Counted from the first letter of the stretch, positions 7,971-16,443 are shown. The stretch: 38,202 nt of DNA from Roseburia porci (GCF_009695765.1 NZ_VUNI01000026.1:1-38202), one strand, 5' to 3'. Numbers and translations are program-made. Notes: generated by a model not told the origin, from the sequence alone.

Positions 7971-8597
7971 GTCTTCTGCGATCTCTTCCAATGCCTGTGG
8001 TTCTTCTGTTCCCTGCGTATCCTCAACATGCTCAGGCTGTTGTTCCTCTGCCTCTTCCTCAGACTGGAACAATTCAGCACGGTTTCTCGATACAACATCC
8101 AGATACTCCTGAAGTGAACCAATCAAATGCTCATACCGCGCTTTCGATGTATCGATCGAATGAGTCAGAATATCTTCGATTCCTTTCAACTGTTCATCGG
8201 TGTAAGATACCGCACCCATACGGATTCCATTTGCTTCATTCGTTGCATTATCAAGGATCTCCTGCGCCTGCTTTGTAGCAATCATTACAACCTCATTTGC
8301 CTGTGCATATGCCTGTTGCATAATCTGATGCTCACTTACTAATTCATTAGTCTGAATCTGTGCCTGTGCAATGATCTGATCTGCCTTGGCCTGTGCATCC
8401 GCAAGAATTGCTTCTTTATTGCTGATGATCTTCTGGTATCTTTTAATCTCTTCCGGAGTCTTGGAACGAAGCTCTGCAAGTAATTCTTCCAGTTCTTCCT
8501 TATTTACAATAATATTTGTGCTGGAAAAGGTTGCATATTTACATCCTTCGATAAAATCTTCGATATCTTCAATGCCCTGCTCTATTCTACTGCTCAT
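7959..8597 (-). CDS. Acidic coiled-coil protein of unknown function (ATP synthase subunit b/DivIVA-like)
   Basis: I do not recognise a specific function. The 212 residues form a short N-terminal region, a long Ala/Gln/Glu-rich helix with heptad-like spacing (about 45-150, rich in AQAKADQIIAQAQ-type repeats), and an acidic tail (about 180-212) of Glu, Gln and Asp. This is the pattern that leads to automated names such as V-type ATPase subunit or DivIVA-like protein. The start is set at 8597 because an AAGGAG site lies 8 bases upstream; an upstream ATG at 8621 overlaps the coaD stop but lacks a ribosome site. It is the last gene of the rimO-to-coaD operon. A scaffold or division-linked role is possible. 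Confidence 0.75.
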   Translation of the reverse strand: MSSRIEQGIEDIEDFIEGCKYATFSSTNIIVNKEELEELLAELRSKTPEEIKRYQKIISNKEAILADAQAKADQIIAQAQIQTNELVSEHQIMQQAYAQANEVVMIATKQAQEILDNATNEANGIRMGAVSYTDEQLKGIEDILTHSIDTSKARYEHLIGSLQEYLDVVSRNRAELFQSEEEAEEQQPEHVEDTQGTEEPQALEEIAEDSEQ

Positions 8598-8617
8598 TCG
8601 AACTTCTCCTTTATATG

Positions 8618-9100
8618 TCATTTAATATTGTATTTTGCATAAATTCTGTCAATGAACTGTTCCGGTACAAATTTGGATATATCGCCTCCATAAGAAGCAA
8701 ACTCTTTCACAATAGTTGAACTGAGATAAGAATACTTCAAATTGGTCGTCAGAAAAATCGTTTCAATTCCCGGCTCCTGGACATGATTCGTCTGCGCAAT
8801 CTGAAGCTCATACTCAAAATCTGTCACAGCTCTTAAACCTCTGACTATAATCGTAGCACCGATCTCACGCATATGATCTACCAACAGTCCATTAAAGGAA
8901 GTAACCGTTACATTCGGATAATCCTTCGTCATCTCTTTTATCATACTAACACGTTCTTCTAAAGAAAACAATGAGTTTTTTGCACTGTTATTGAGCACTC
9001 CGACTACCAGTTCATCTACAATTGATGCCGATCTTTCGATCATATCAAGATGTCCGAAAGTAAGTGGATCAAAACTTCCCGGATAAATTGCTTTTTTCAT
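8618..9100 (-). CDS. coaD: Phosphopantetheine adenylyltransferase
   Basis: CoaD transfers AMP from ATP to 4'-phosphopantetheine to make dephospho-CoA, the fourth step of coenzyme A synthesis. The 160 residues have the standard length and motifs: [14 protein letters not shown] at 6-19 with the TxGH nucleotidyltransferase signature, [14 protein letters not shown] near 85-98, and [13 protein letters not shown] near 124-136. The gene abuts the rsmD stop codon with no spacer and has a GGAGG ribosome site inside rsmD. The rsmD-coaD pairing is widespread in Firmicutes (ylbH-ylbI). Confidence 0.97.
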   Translation of the reverse strand: MKKAIYPGSFDPLTFGHLDMIERSASIVDELVVGVLNNSAKNSLFSLEERVSMIKEMTKDYPNVTVTSFNGLLVDHMREIGATIIVRGLRAVTDFEYELQIAQTNHVQEPGIETIFLTTNLKYSYLSSTIVKEFASYGGDISKFVPEQFIDRIYAKYNIK

Positions 9101-9661
9101 TTATTCCTCCCTGCTCTTTGTAAGAAATACATGAGCATTTGTTTTGTATTTTTTATATTTTATCATCTGATATCCAAGTTCGTCCAGATAATCAAACGAA
9201 GTGTCCAAAGATGCCTCGACAATAATCAGCGTATCTTCCTTTAATATGGTTGAAGTTTTTAATGCCGTAAGCACTTCTTTCTCCAGTTCTTTCTTATAAG
9301 GCGGATCCATAAAAATAACATCAAACCGGTATTTTCCATCCAGCGACCGGATTGCGGATACAGCATCCATATTTAAAAACCTGCACTGTTTATCAAACTT
9401 CGTGAAATGAATATTATCTTCTATGCATTGTGCCGCTTTTCTACTGTTATCTGCAAACACTGCATATTCAGCTCCTCGGCTGACAGCTTCTAACCCCATC
9501 TGTCCACTTCCGGCAAACAGATCCAGGAAATAGCATCCCGGAATCTCATTCTGGATCATATTGAATAATGTTTCTTTAATCCGGTCCGTCGTTGGTCTTG
9601 TTTCCATACCATCTACCGTTTTTAAAGGAAGACTTCTTGCTGTTCCTGCAATGATTCTCAT
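9101..9661 (-). CDS. rsmD: 16S rRNA (guanine966-N2)-methyltransferase
   Basis: RsmD methylates G966 of 16S rRNA on assembled 30S particles using S-adenosylmethionine. The 186 residues show MRIIAGTARSLPL at the N-terminus, METRPTTDRIKETLFN near 19-34, the SAM-binding LDLFAGSGQMGLEAVSRGA near 47-65 and the catalytic MDPPYKKE near 116. A GAGGAGG site precedes the start. The start codon overlaps the pncC stop (ATGA), and coaD follows directly, so expression of the three should be coupled. Confidence 0.96.
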   Translation of the reverse strand: MRIIAGTARSLPLKTVDGMETRPTTDRIKETLFNMIQNEIPGCYFLDLFAGSGQMGLEAVSRGAEYAVFADNSRKAAQCIEDNIHFTKFDKQCRFLNMDAVSAIRSLDGKYRFDVIFMDPPYKKELEKEVLTALKTSTILKEDTLIIVEASLDTSFDYLDELGYQMIKYKKYKTNAHVFLTKSREE

Positions 9662-10146
9662 TTTATTACCTCCTCGATTCCTGCGATCAGAAACCGGATT
9701 GCCTCCTCCGTCGCCTGATTCCGGATTTCTTTTCTTGATCCCTGAAATATCTTTTTCTCAGAGAAAATATGTCCGCATACCACGCATCCGAAGCACACGC
9801 ATCCAACCGGTATCTCTTCGGTTCCGCCTCCCGGTCCTGCAACACCCGTTGTCGCAATTGCACAGTCTGCATGTACTCTTTTTGCAGCACCTGAGGCCAT
9901 TTCCTGTGCTGTTTCCACACTGACTACATTGTAAACTTTTATTGTGTCGGGGTTAACATTCAGCAATTCTGCTTTTGCATTTTCCGAATAGGTCACAAAT
10001 CCGGCGTGAAAATATTCTGAAACTCCCGGAATATCTACGATTGCTGCCGCAACCATTCCTCCGGTGCAGCTCTCCGCAGTTGTTACCTTCAAATCATTTT
10101 CGGTTAACAATTGCATCAAGCGCTCTTCTAATCTGTTCAGTTCCAT
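9658..10146 (-). CDS. pncC: CinA C-terminal family nicotinamide-nucleotide amidohydrolase
   Basis: PncC deamidates NMN to nicotinate mononucleotide, recycling the product of the bacterial NAD-dependent DNA ligase. The 162-residue protein is the stand-alone C-terminal CinA domain, without the N-terminal molybdopterin-binding-like part of Bacillus CinA. Visible signatures are TTAESCTGGMVAAAIVDIPG near 22-41, with the proposed nucleophilic Ser, GFVTYSENAK and ATTGVAGPGGGTEEIPVG near 98-115. It directly follows pgsA, matching the pgsA-cinA order of Firmicutes; recA, the usual next gene, is replaced here by rsmD and coaD. Confidence 0.92.
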   Translation of the reverse strand: MELNRLEERLMQLLTENDLKVTTAESCTGGMVAAAIVDIPGVSEYFHAGFVTYSENAKAELLNVNPDTIKVYNVVSVETAQEMASGAAKRVHADCAIATTGVAGPGGGTEEIPVGCVCFGCVVCGHIFSEKKIFQGSRKEIRNQATEEAIRFLIAGIEEVIK

Positions 10147-10689
10147 TTACTTCTGTTCCTTTAAGACATCCTTATTCTTTGCGATATAATCGATCAGTGA
10201 AATAATCGTAAGTGCCAGTGCTATGTATGTCAGAATTGTTCCGAGTACAGTAAAGAACTGATTTGGGATATTCAGAATCAATACAATCACCATAAGCATC
10301 TGGAAAGTTGTTTTAAACTTGCCCCAGTAACTTGCTGCGATAACAATTCCGTTATCGGATGCAATCAGCCGGAAACCACTGATGATAAATTCACGTGCGA
10401 TAATGATGATTACAATCCATGCTGCAAGCTGTCCTGTCGAAATCAGACAGATCATTGCTGAACATACAAGAAGCTTGTCTGCAAGCGGATCCATAAATTT
10501 TCCGAAATTCGTCACAAGATTATACTTTCTTGCAATCTTTCCATCCAGCATATCTGTCAGGCTTGCCACGATAAAAATTGCAACGGCGATGTAATTTCCA
10601 TAGCCTTCGAAATAAGGTGCAAGCAGGAAAAATACAAAAAATGGAATCAGGATTACTCGGAATAACGTTAATTTGTTTGGTAAATTCAT
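10147..10689 (-). CDS. pgsA: CDP-diacylglycerol-glycerol-3-phosphate 3-phosphatidyltransferase
   Basis: PgsA makes phosphatidylglycerol phosphate from CDP-diacylglycerol and glycerol 3-phosphate in the membrane, the committed step to phosphatidylglycerol and cardiolipin. The 180 residues contain about five to six hydrophobic helices and the CDP-alcohol transferase signature DG-x2-AR-x8-G-x3-D-x3-D, seen as DGKIARKYN...GKFMDPLADK near 49-72. The N-terminus MNLPNKLTLFRV is typical. Its ATG overlaps the rimO stop codon by four bases and pncC starts right after it. Confidence 0.96.
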   Translation of the reverse strand: MNLPNKLTLFRVILIPFFVFFLLAPYFEGYGNYIAVAIFIVASLTDMLDGKIARKYNLVTNFGKFMDPLADKLLVCSAMICLISTGQLAAWIVIIIIAREFIISGFRLIASDNGIVIAASYWGKFKTTFQMLMVIVLILNIPNQFFTVLGTILTYIALALTIISLIDYIAKNKDVLKEQK

Positions 10690-12011
10690 ACTATCTCTCC
10701 TATCAAATCATATTCATAAGCTCCAACAACACGGACTTTCACAATATCTCCGGTCATCAGTTCTTCTTCTGTGTTAATAAATATATAACCATCTATACCA
10801 GGCGCATCGCGATAAGTTCTTCCCACATAGGCATTCTCATCGGCAACTTTTCCCTCAATAAATGCATACAGTTCTCTGCCCTTCATCGACTCGTTTTTGT
10901 CAAAGATTACTTCTTCCTGTAATTCCATAACATCCGCCTGCCAGTCAAGTTTCTTTTCCTCATCAACCTGATCTTCAAATTCAGCAGCAGGAGTGCCTTC
11001 TTCCGGCGAATACGGGAATGCACCAAGCCGATCAAACTCCATATCGTTGATAAACTGCATCAGTTCCTCATGCATTTCATCTGTCTCTCCCGGGAATCCG
11101 CAGATCAGGGTTGTTCTTAATGTGATATCCGGAATGCGTTCACGAAGTTTTGCTACGATGTCCATGATATCCTGTTTGTTTGTTCTGCGTCCCATGCGTT
11201 TTAGGATCTTATCATTGCAGTGCTGGATTGGCATATCCAGATAATGACATACTTTTTTATTGCGGCACATTTCTTCAATCAGTTCATCATAAATCTCTTC
11301 CGGATAACAGTACATAATGCGAATCCAGAAAAGGCCATCGATCTTGCCAAGTTCTGCAAGAAGTTTATGCAGAGATTTCTCCCCATAAAGATCCACTCCG
11401 TAAAGTGTTGTTTCCTGTGCCACAAGAATCAGTTCCTTTACTCCGGAATCCACAAGATCTTTTGCCTGTTCTACCAGTGTCTCCATCGGAACACTCCGGT
11501 AACGTCCCCGGATCGATGGAATTACACAATAGGTACAGTTCTTATTGCACCCTTCCGCAATCTTCAGATGAGCATAATGCCCTCCGGTTGTTAAAAGACG
11601 TTTGTTACTCAGCTTCGGAAGTCCGGTAAGCGTACCGAGATTCTCATATTTCTTATGATGATCCAGTACTTCTCTTACAGCTTCAACAATAGAATCATAG
11701 GAATTGGTTCCAAGTATTGCATCCACTTCCGGAATCTCTTCCATGATTTCTTCCTTATAACGCTGTGCCAGACATCCTGTAACAATCAATGCTTTACAAC
11801 TGCCACTCTTTCTGTATTCTGCCATTTCCAGAATATTATTTATACTTTCCTCTTTTGCATCATTGATAAAGCAGCAGCTATTGATAATAATGACATCTGC
11901 TTCTGTTTCATCATTCGTAAGCTCAATCCCGTCTTTGGTAAGCATACCAATCATGAACTCCGAATCAACAAGATTTTTATCACAACCTAATGATATAAAT
12001 AATAATTTCAT
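10686..12011 (-). CDS. rimO: Ribosomal protein S12 methylthiotransferase RimO
   Basis: RimO is a radical SAM enzyme that adds a methylthio group to an Asp of ribosomal protein S12. The open frame extends to 12044, but the start at 12011 gives the conserved MKLLFISLGCDKNLVDSE and has a GAGG site. In this 441-residue form the auxiliary cluster cysteines include C10, and the radical SAM motif is C155-x3-C159-x2-C162 (EGCNKNCTYCVIP). A C-terminal TRAM domain is visible from about 375. The N-terminal CDKNLVDSE and the TRAM tail separate it from MiaB, which is also in this window. A strong hairpin sits only 15 bases upstream of its start, leaving no room for a normal promoter there. Confidence 0.95.
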   Translation of the reverse strand: MKLLFISLGCDKNLVDSEFMIGMLTKDGIELTNDETEADVIIINSCCFINDAKEESINNILEMAEYRKSGSCKALIVTGCLAQRYKEEIMEEIPEVDAILGTNSYDSIVEAVREVLDHHKKYENLGTLTGLPKLSNKRLLTTGGHYAHLKIAEGCNKNCTYCVIPSIRGRYRSVPMETLVEQAKDLVDSGVKELILVAQETTLYGVDLYGEKSLHKLLAELGKIDGLFWIRIMYCYPEEIYDELIEEMCRNKKVCHYLDMPIQHCNDKILKRMGRRTNKQDIMDIVAKLRERIPDITLRTTLICGFPGETDEMHEELMQFINDMEFDRLGAFPYSPEEGTPAAEFEDQVDEEKKLDWQADVMELQEEVIFDKNESMKGRELYAFIEGKVADENAYVGRTYRDAPGIDGYIFINTEEELMTGDIVKVRVVGAYEYDLIGEIV

Positions 12012-12026
12012 AAACCTCACACTTGC

Positions 12027-12062
12027 AAAAAGGGATGACAACAAATTTCGTCATCCCTTTTT
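12027..12062 (-). terminator. Rho-independent terminator after rpoZ
   Basis: A 13 bp perfect stem (12027-12039 with 12050-12062) encloses a 10-base loop; its A5/T5 ends make it near-symmetric, so it could act on either strand. Read from rpoZ it ends in five Ts. It stands between the rpoZ stop and the rimO start, only 15 bases from the latter. Confidence 0.85.
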
Positions 12063-12083
12063 CTTTCTATCTAATGTTTCTGA

Positions 12084-12329
12084 TTAATTCTGGTCTTCGT
12101 CCTCGGTAAGGATCTTAACCTTTCCCTGGTATAACTCATCAACCGCAATGGATAATGGTTTCGGGCATTTTGGATTACTTACGAGTGGCTCTGCACCGTC
12201 AATGATCTGGCGGGCACGTTTTGCAGCTGCAAGTACGATGGAATAACGGCTGTTTACTACCGGTTCTTCCCCGATTTCTACGTCATTGTTTACTACTTTC
12301 ATTAATTCTACATACGATGGATGTATCAT
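12084..12329 (-). CDS. rpoZ: DNA-directed RNA polymerase omega subunit
   Basis: The omega subunit helps assemble the beta-prime subunit into RNA polymerase. The 81-residue form starting MIHPSYVEL is chosen because the AAAGGAG site lies 7 bases before this ATG but only one base before the ATG two codons upstream. Conserved parts are SRYSIVLAAAKRARQI near 27-42 and the Clostridial-type KPLSIAVDELYQGKVKI near 57-73. It sits just after gmk, the order found across Firmicutes, and is followed by a strong terminator that closes the yicC-remA-gmk-rpoZ operon. Confidence 0.94.
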   Translation of the reverse strand: MIHPSYVELMKVVNNDVEIGEEPVVNSRYSIVLAAAKRARQIIDGAEPLVSNPKCPKPLSIAVDELYQGKVKILTEDEDQN

Positions 12330-12331
12330 AT

Positions 12332-13000
12332 TCATTCTCCTTTCGAAAAGCTTAACAGCTCATTTCTCATATTTTTAATAAAATCTATATTAGCGGATAC
12401 CCGGTCACCGGAATTCTCTTCTGAACGCTGACTGCATTCATTCTCAAGAATGCTGTGTACATGGTCGACACAGCGCTCCAGATCATCGTTTATCACTAAA
12501 TAATCATAATTTTCAATTCCCAGAGATTCCTCATAGGCCCTGCTTAATCTGGCTTCAATCACATCTTGTGTCTCTGTTCCTCTGCCAACCAGACGGTTTT
12601 TCAGTTCTTCTGCACTTGGTGCAGTCACAAAAAGCAGTCTTGTATCCGGAAATTTATTTTTAACTTTGAGTGCTCCCTGGATCTCTATCTCCAGTATAAC
12701 ACTTTTTCCAGCTTCCAGCTGTTTTTCTACAAAATCACGTGGCGTTCCGTAATAATTGTCGACATACTTTGCATATTCGATCAGCTTTTCTTCCGAAATC
12801 ATCGTTTCAAACTGTTCTTTGGAAACGAAAAAATAGTCCTTTCCATCAACTTCACCCGGTCTCGGTGCACGCGTGGTAGCTGAAACAGACAATCCATAAC
12901 TTTCCCCGTATCTGCTCATCAGATTTTTCATAATAGTGCCTTTACCGGCACCGGAAAATCCGGAAACAACAACGAGAATTCCTTTCTTTGCCAAACTCAT
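12332..13000 (-). CDS. gmk: Guanylate kinase
   Basis: Gmk phosphorylates GMP to GDP with ATP, essential for guanine nucleotide supply and recovery. The P-loop is GFSGAGKGT at 14-22; other family marks are SATTRAPRPGEVDGKDYFFV near 41-60, ILEIEIQGA near 101 and RLSRA near 148. The 222 residues are slightly longer than the usual 205, with a polar extension at the C-terminus (QRSEENSGDRVSANIDF). An AGAGGTG site precedes the start. It lies between remA and rpoZ as in Bacillus. Confidence 0.97.
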   Translation of the reverse strand: MSLAKKGILVVVSGFSGAGKGTIMKNLMSRYGESYGLSVSATTRAPRPGEVDGKDYFFVSKEQFETMISEEKLIEYAKYVDNYYGTPRDFVEKQLEAGKSVILEIEIQGALKVKNKFPDTRLLFVTAPSAEELKNRLVGRGTETQDVIEARLSRAYEESLGIENYDYLVINDDLERCVDHVHSILENECSQRSEENSGDRVSANIDFIKNMRNELLSFSKGE

Positions 13001-13018
13001 TATTTCACCTCTTGCTTA

Positions 13019-13261
13019 CTACTCTTCCTGTTCAAATCTTCCAGCCAGCGTTTCCGGCTGTAATGCGGAAAGAATCAGTTTATCATTCATTGTAAAAATT
13101 ATGCTTTTCGTCTTCCTGCCCTGTGTTGCATCAATCAGCATATGGCTCTCTTTCGCCTGCTGGATATAACGCTTGGCAGGAGCCGAATCCGGCGAAATGA
13201 TCGATACGATCTTATCCGTCGAAACCATATTTCCAAATCCAATATTAATCAGTTTTCCCAT
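13019..13261 (-). CDS. remA: DUF370 DNA-binding regulator RemA
   Basis: RemA (YlzA, UPF0296) is a small DNA-binding protein that in Bacillus subtilis activates matrix and osmoprotection genes. The 80 residues begin [13 protein letters not shown] and contain the family block [17 protein letters not shown] near 24-40 and [13 protein letters not shown] near 44-56, with basic residues proposed to line a DNA-binding ring. It lies between yicC and gmk, the same place as Bacillus ylzA. Its targets in this organism cannot be read from the window; matrix control is not established outside Bacilli. Confidence 0.93.
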   Translation of the reverse strand: MGKLINIGFGNMVSTDKIVSIISPDSAPAKRYIQQAKESHMLIDATQGRKTKSIIFTMNDKLILSALQPETLAGRFEQEE

Positions 13262-13269
13262 GATTCTTC

Positions 13270-14148
13270 CTATTCAATATTCTGTATCTGCTCACGGACT
13301 TTTTCAATATCCGTCTTTAAGTCAATACCGGTATCTGAGATTTCAAGATTGTTAGCCTTCGAAAGGATTGTATTCGCCTCCCGGTTCATTTCCTGCGCAA
13401 TAAAGTCGAGCTTGCGGCCAACACTTCCGCCATTCACAAGTGTTTCCTTTGCTGTCTCAATGTGACTTCTTAAGCGTACGGTCTCCTCGTCCACACAGAT
13501 CTTGTCAGCATAAATTGTAACTTCCGTTGCAATTCTTGCATCATCAATCTGTCTGTCTCCAAGAAGTTCTTTTACTTTCTCTTCCAGCCTGCTCCGGTAT
13601 TCTTTTAAAATCTCCGGTGAACGCTCCTCGATAAAGTCTACATAAGAAAGCATATTGGTCAGTTTATCTACCAGGTCATTCTTCAGGTGTTCACCCTCCT
13701 TGATCCTGCTTGCAACAAACTGCTCGCATGCCATGCGTACTGCCTTCTCCAGACCACTCCAGAGCTCCTTTTCATCCGGTGCCTGTTCTTCCATAACAAA
13801 TACGTCCGGATACTTGGAAAGAGTACTGACCCGAATGTCATTATCCAGATGGAATTCCTCTGCCATCTGATTCAGATACTTCAGATATTCAGCAGCAAGC
13901 CCGGCATTATACTGCAGGGAAAAATTGTCTTCCGTATAATCTTCATATGTGATATAGACATCAACCTTGCCTCGTTCGATATATTCTTTCAAAAGGGTAC
14001 GGATTGTACTCTCAAAGAAATTCAGTTTCTTCGGCATCTTGATGTTTACATCCAGATATCTGTGATTGACCGATTTGATCTCAACGGTAAACTTGCGTTT
14101 TTCATCTGCAAATTCGGCCCTTCCAAATCCTGTCATGCTTTTAATCAT
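13270..14148 (-). CDS. yicC: YicC/YloC family endoribonuclease
   Basis: YicC/YloC proteins are endoribonucleases of broad distribution. The frame opens at 14196, but the start is set at 14148 because the family N-terminus [12 protein letters not shown] begins there and an AAGGAA site is 5 bases upstream. The 292 residues carry [18 protein letters not shown] near 22-39, RGKVDVYI near 62 and the C-terminal block [23 protein letters not shown] near 245-267, which is diagnostic. A consensus sigma-A promoter lies about 65 bases upstream. It heads the remA-gmk-rpoZ operon and is divergent from rqcH, echoing the yloA-yloC neighbourhood of Bacillus. Confidence 0.94.
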   Translation of the reverse strand: MIKSMTGFGRAEFADEKRKFTVEIKSVNHRYLDVNIKMPKKLNFFESTIRTLLKEYIERGKVDVYITYEDYTEDNFSLQYNAGLAAEYLKYLNQMAEEFHLDNDIRVSTLSKYPDVFVMEEQAPDEKELWSGLEKAVRMACEQFVASRIKEGEHLKNDLVDKLTNMLSYVDFIEERSPEILKEYRSRLEEKVKELLGDRQIDDARIATEVTIYADKICVDEETVRLRSHIETAKETLVNGGSVGRKLDFIAQEMNREANTILSKANNLEISDTGIDLKTDIEKVREQIQNIE

Positions 14149-14210
14149 GATTGTTCCTTCTTTCTGTATCATGCATGTCTTATTCTCCATCTGCATGCAT
14201 AGATATTAGT

Positions 14211-14239
14211 ATTATAATGCCAAACAACCTGTACGTCAA
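14211..14239 (-). promoter_or_regulatory. Sigma-A promoter of the yicC-remA-gmk-rpoZ operon
   Basis: Minus-strand TTGACG at 14239-14234 and TATAAT at 14216-14211, with a 17 bp spacer. It implies a start near 14204 and a leader of about 56 bases before yicC. Confidence 0.8.
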
Positions 14240-14289
14240 ATAATTCCAAATGTTTTTTCTAATTCACTGGATTTTTTTCAGATATCCTT

Positions 14290-14295
14290 TATAAT
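14290..14295 (+). promoter_or_regulatory. Probable -10 box of rqcH
   Basis: A perfect TATAAT lies 27 bases before the rqcH ATG. The region 17 bases further upstream (CTGGAT) is a poor -35 match, so this promoter is less certain than the divergent yicC one. The implied leader is only about 20 bases and includes the AGGAGG site. Confidence 0.45.
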
Positions 14296-14322
14296 ACTAT
14301 GTATTATCAGGAGGATATTATA

Positions 14323-16068
14323 ATGGCACTAGACGGAATCGTTATTTCGAATTTAGTATATGAATTAAACCAGACAATTTTAAACGCAAAAATCAGCAAA
14401 ATCGCACAGCCGGAAAACGATGAGCTTCTACTCACCTGCAAAGGCTCAAATGGACAGTACCGCCTTGCAATGTCTGCAAGTGCTTCTCTTCCATTTGTCT
14501 ATCTCACCAGCGAAAACAAGCCCAGTCCCATGACCGCACCGACTTTCTGCATGGTTCTGCGAAAACATATCGCAAACGGAAGAATTACCCGTATTTATCA
14601 ACCCCATATGGAACGTATCATCCATTTTGAGATCGAACATCTGAATGAAATGGGTGATCTCTGCAAGAAATCCCTAATCATCGAGCTGATGGGAAAACAT
14701 TCCAACATCATTTTCTGCAAAGACGACGGAACGATCATCGACAGTATCAAACACGTTTCCAGCATGATGAGTTCTCTTCGTGAAGTTCTTCCAGGGAAAA
14801 TGTATTTTATTCCATCCACACAGGATCAGAAACACAATCCACTTATGGTATCCAGAGAAGAAGTGCTTTCTATTATAAAAAACAAGCCTCTCTCCTTAAC
14901 CAAAGCAATCTATTCTTCTTTCACCGGAATCAGCCCTCTGATTGCCAGTGAAATTGCACACCGTGCCGGTGTGGACGGAGATCAGCCAACCGCTGCTTTT
15001 TCTGAGGATGAACTTCTCCATGTTGCCAACCATTTCTGCTGGTTCATGGATGAGATCAAAAACGAGCAGTATCATCCTGCCATCATCCGCAAAGGACGGG
15101 AACCGATTGAATTTTCTGCAGTAAAGCTGACGCAGTATCAGGATTATGACTGCAAAGAATATGATTCCATCTCCTCGGTTCTTGAAATGTATTATTCGGA
15201 GAAAAATGTCTACACAAGAATCCGTCAGAAGTCTGTCGATTTAAGAAGAATCGTAACAACAGCATTAGAACGTAACCAGAAGAAATTCCAGTTGCAGCAG
15301 AAACAGTTAAAAGATACCGACAAACGCGAAAAATACAAAGTTTACGGCGAGCTCATCAATGCATATGGATATCAGCTTGAGGAAGGCAGCAAAGAACTTG
15401 TAGCTCCAAATTATTATGATAATGACAAGCTTATAAAAATACCGCTCGATCCGGCACTGACTCCGCTGGAAAATTCCAAGAAATATTTTGACCGCTACGG
15501 GAAGTTGAAACGTACTTACGAAGCCCTGACAGAACTGATCCAGGAAACCCAAAACGAGATTCTGCATCTGGAATCGATCCAAAACTCCCTGGATATTGCC
15601 CTCTCTTCCGATGATCTTGTACAGATCAAAGAGGAGCTTATCGAATATGGCTACATCAAGAAAAACCGTAACGCCCAAAAAACAAAGATCAAAAGTAAAC
15701 CGTTCCACTACATATCTTCTGACGGATACGATATCTATGTTGGAAAGAACAATTACCAGAATGATGAACTGACCTTTAAATTTGCAACCGGAAACGACTG
15801 GTGGTTTCATGCAAAAGGCATGCCTGGCTCACATGTGATCGTAAAATCCAAAAACGAAGAACTCCCAGACCGTGTATTTGAAGAAGCCGGAAAACTTGCA
15901 GCCTTTTATTCCAAAGGAAGAGATGCTGATAAAGTCGAAGTGGATTATCTGCAAAAGAAAAATGTCAAAAAACCAAATGGCAGTGCACCGGGATTTGTCG
16001 TTTATTATACGAATTATTCCCTTACAATTCATCCAGACATCAGTGAATTGAAGCTTATGGAATCCTGA
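14323..16068 (+). CDS. rqcH: Ribosome quality control protein RqcH (NFACT family)
   Basis: RqcH binds stalled 50S subunits with peptidyl-tRNA and recruits tRNA-Ala to add C-terminal alanine tails that mark the nascent chain for degradation. Start at 14323 is chosen because AGGAGG lies 8 bases upstream; an ATG at 14299 would overlap that site. The 581 residues show MALDGIVISNLVYEL, FCMVLRKHIANGRI near 78-91 and LMGKHSNIIFCKDDGTIID near 119-137 (NFACT-N), a coiled-coil middle (about 290-425), and NFACT-R motifs DIYVGKNNYQND near 468 and DWWFHAKGMPGSHVI near 488-502. Often named fibronectin-binding protein A-like, which describes homologues and not its main role. Confidence 0.94.
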   Translation: MALDGIVISNLVYELNQTILNAKISKIAQPENDELLLTCKGSNGQYRLAMSASASLPFVYLTSENKPSPMTAPTFCMVLRKHIANGRITRIYQPHMERIIHFEIEHLNEMGDLCKKSLIIELMGKHSNIIFCKDDGTIIDSIKHVSSMMSSLREVLPGKMYFIPSTQDQKHNPLMVSREEVLSIIKNKPLSLTKAIYSSFTGISPLIASEIAHRAGVDGDQPTAAFSEDELLHVANHFCWFMDEIKNEQYHPAIIRKGREPIEFSAVKLTQYQDYDCKEYDSISSVLEMYYSEKNVYTRIRQKSVDLRRIVTTALERNQKKFQLQQKQLKDTDKREKYKVYGELINAYGYQLEEGSKELVAPNYYDNDKLIKIPLDPALTPLENSKKYFDRYGKLKRTYEALTELIQETQNEILHLESIQNSLDIALSSDDLVQIKEELIEYGYIKKNRNAQKTKIKSKPFHYISSDGYDIYVGKNNYQNDELTFKFATGNDWWFHAKGMPGSHVIVKSKNEELPDRVFEEAGKLAAFYSKGRDADKVEVDYLQKKNVKKPNGSAPGFVVYYTNYSLTIHPDISELKLMES

Positions 16069-16133
16069 TTGTTTCTTCCATTTTTTCGTTTGTTTCACTT
16101 TTTCTTCCTGTATAGATACAAAATATCTGCGCA

Positions 16134-16163
16134 GAATAACACTGTAACGACAAGTTACTAATA
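16134..16163 (+). promoter_or_regulatory. Candidate sigma-G promoter of the SASP gene
   Basis: GAATA at 16134-16138 fits the GNATR -35 pattern, followed by an 18-base spacer and ACTAATA at 16157-16163, five of seven matches to the usual CATAATA-like -10 box. SASP genes are expressed from forespore sigma-G promoters, so the context supports it. No good sigma-A promoter is seen here. Confidence 0.5.
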
Positions 16164-16182
16164 TATCAGGTAACGAAGTTAC
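16144..16182. repeat. Two consecutive GTAAC/GTTAC palindromes upstream of the SASP gene
   Basis: GTAAC-N5-GTTAC at 16144-16158 is followed 11 bases later by GTAAC-N3-GTTAC at 16170-16182; both share GTAACGA and AGTTAC. The first overlaps the candidate -10 box, the second sits at the predicted transcription start. They could be binding sites for a dimeric regulator or short RNA hairpins. Confidence 0.55.
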
Positions 16183-16227
16183 ATCACGCAAAGATAAATA
16201 TTCAATATACGTCAGGAGGAAAGAAAA

Positions 16228-16434
16228 ATGTCAAACAAAAGTTCAAACCGAGCAGCCGTTCCAGAAGCAAAAGGAGCATTAGACCGTTTTAAGTATGAAG
16301 TTGCGAATGAGATTGGTGTTCCTCTGAAAGATGGTTACAACGGTGACCTTACCTCAAAACAGAATGGTTCTGTCGGAGGCTATATGGTTAAGAAAATGAT
16401 CGAAGCACAGGAAAAACAGATGTCCGGAAAATAA
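16228..16434 (+). CDS. Alpha/beta-type small acid-soluble spore protein
   Basis: SASPs coat forespore DNA, hold it in an A-like form and protect it from UV and chemicals, and are broken down at germination by the GPR protease. The 68 residues have the family length. FKYEVANEIGVPLKDGYNGDL near 25-45 includes the GPR-type cleavage region at Asn-Glu-Ile, and the C-terminal GSVGGYMVKKMIEAQEKQM near 48-66 is the second DNA-binding helix. A GGAGG site precedes the ATG. It is monocistronic, with a possible sigma-G promoter upstream and a strong hairpin downstream shared with recG. Confidence 0.95.
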   Translation: MSNKSSNRAAVPEAKGALDRFKYEVANEIGVPLKDGYNGDLTSKQNGSVGGYMVKKMIEAQEKQMSGK

Positions 16435-16443
16435 ACCGGGCGA

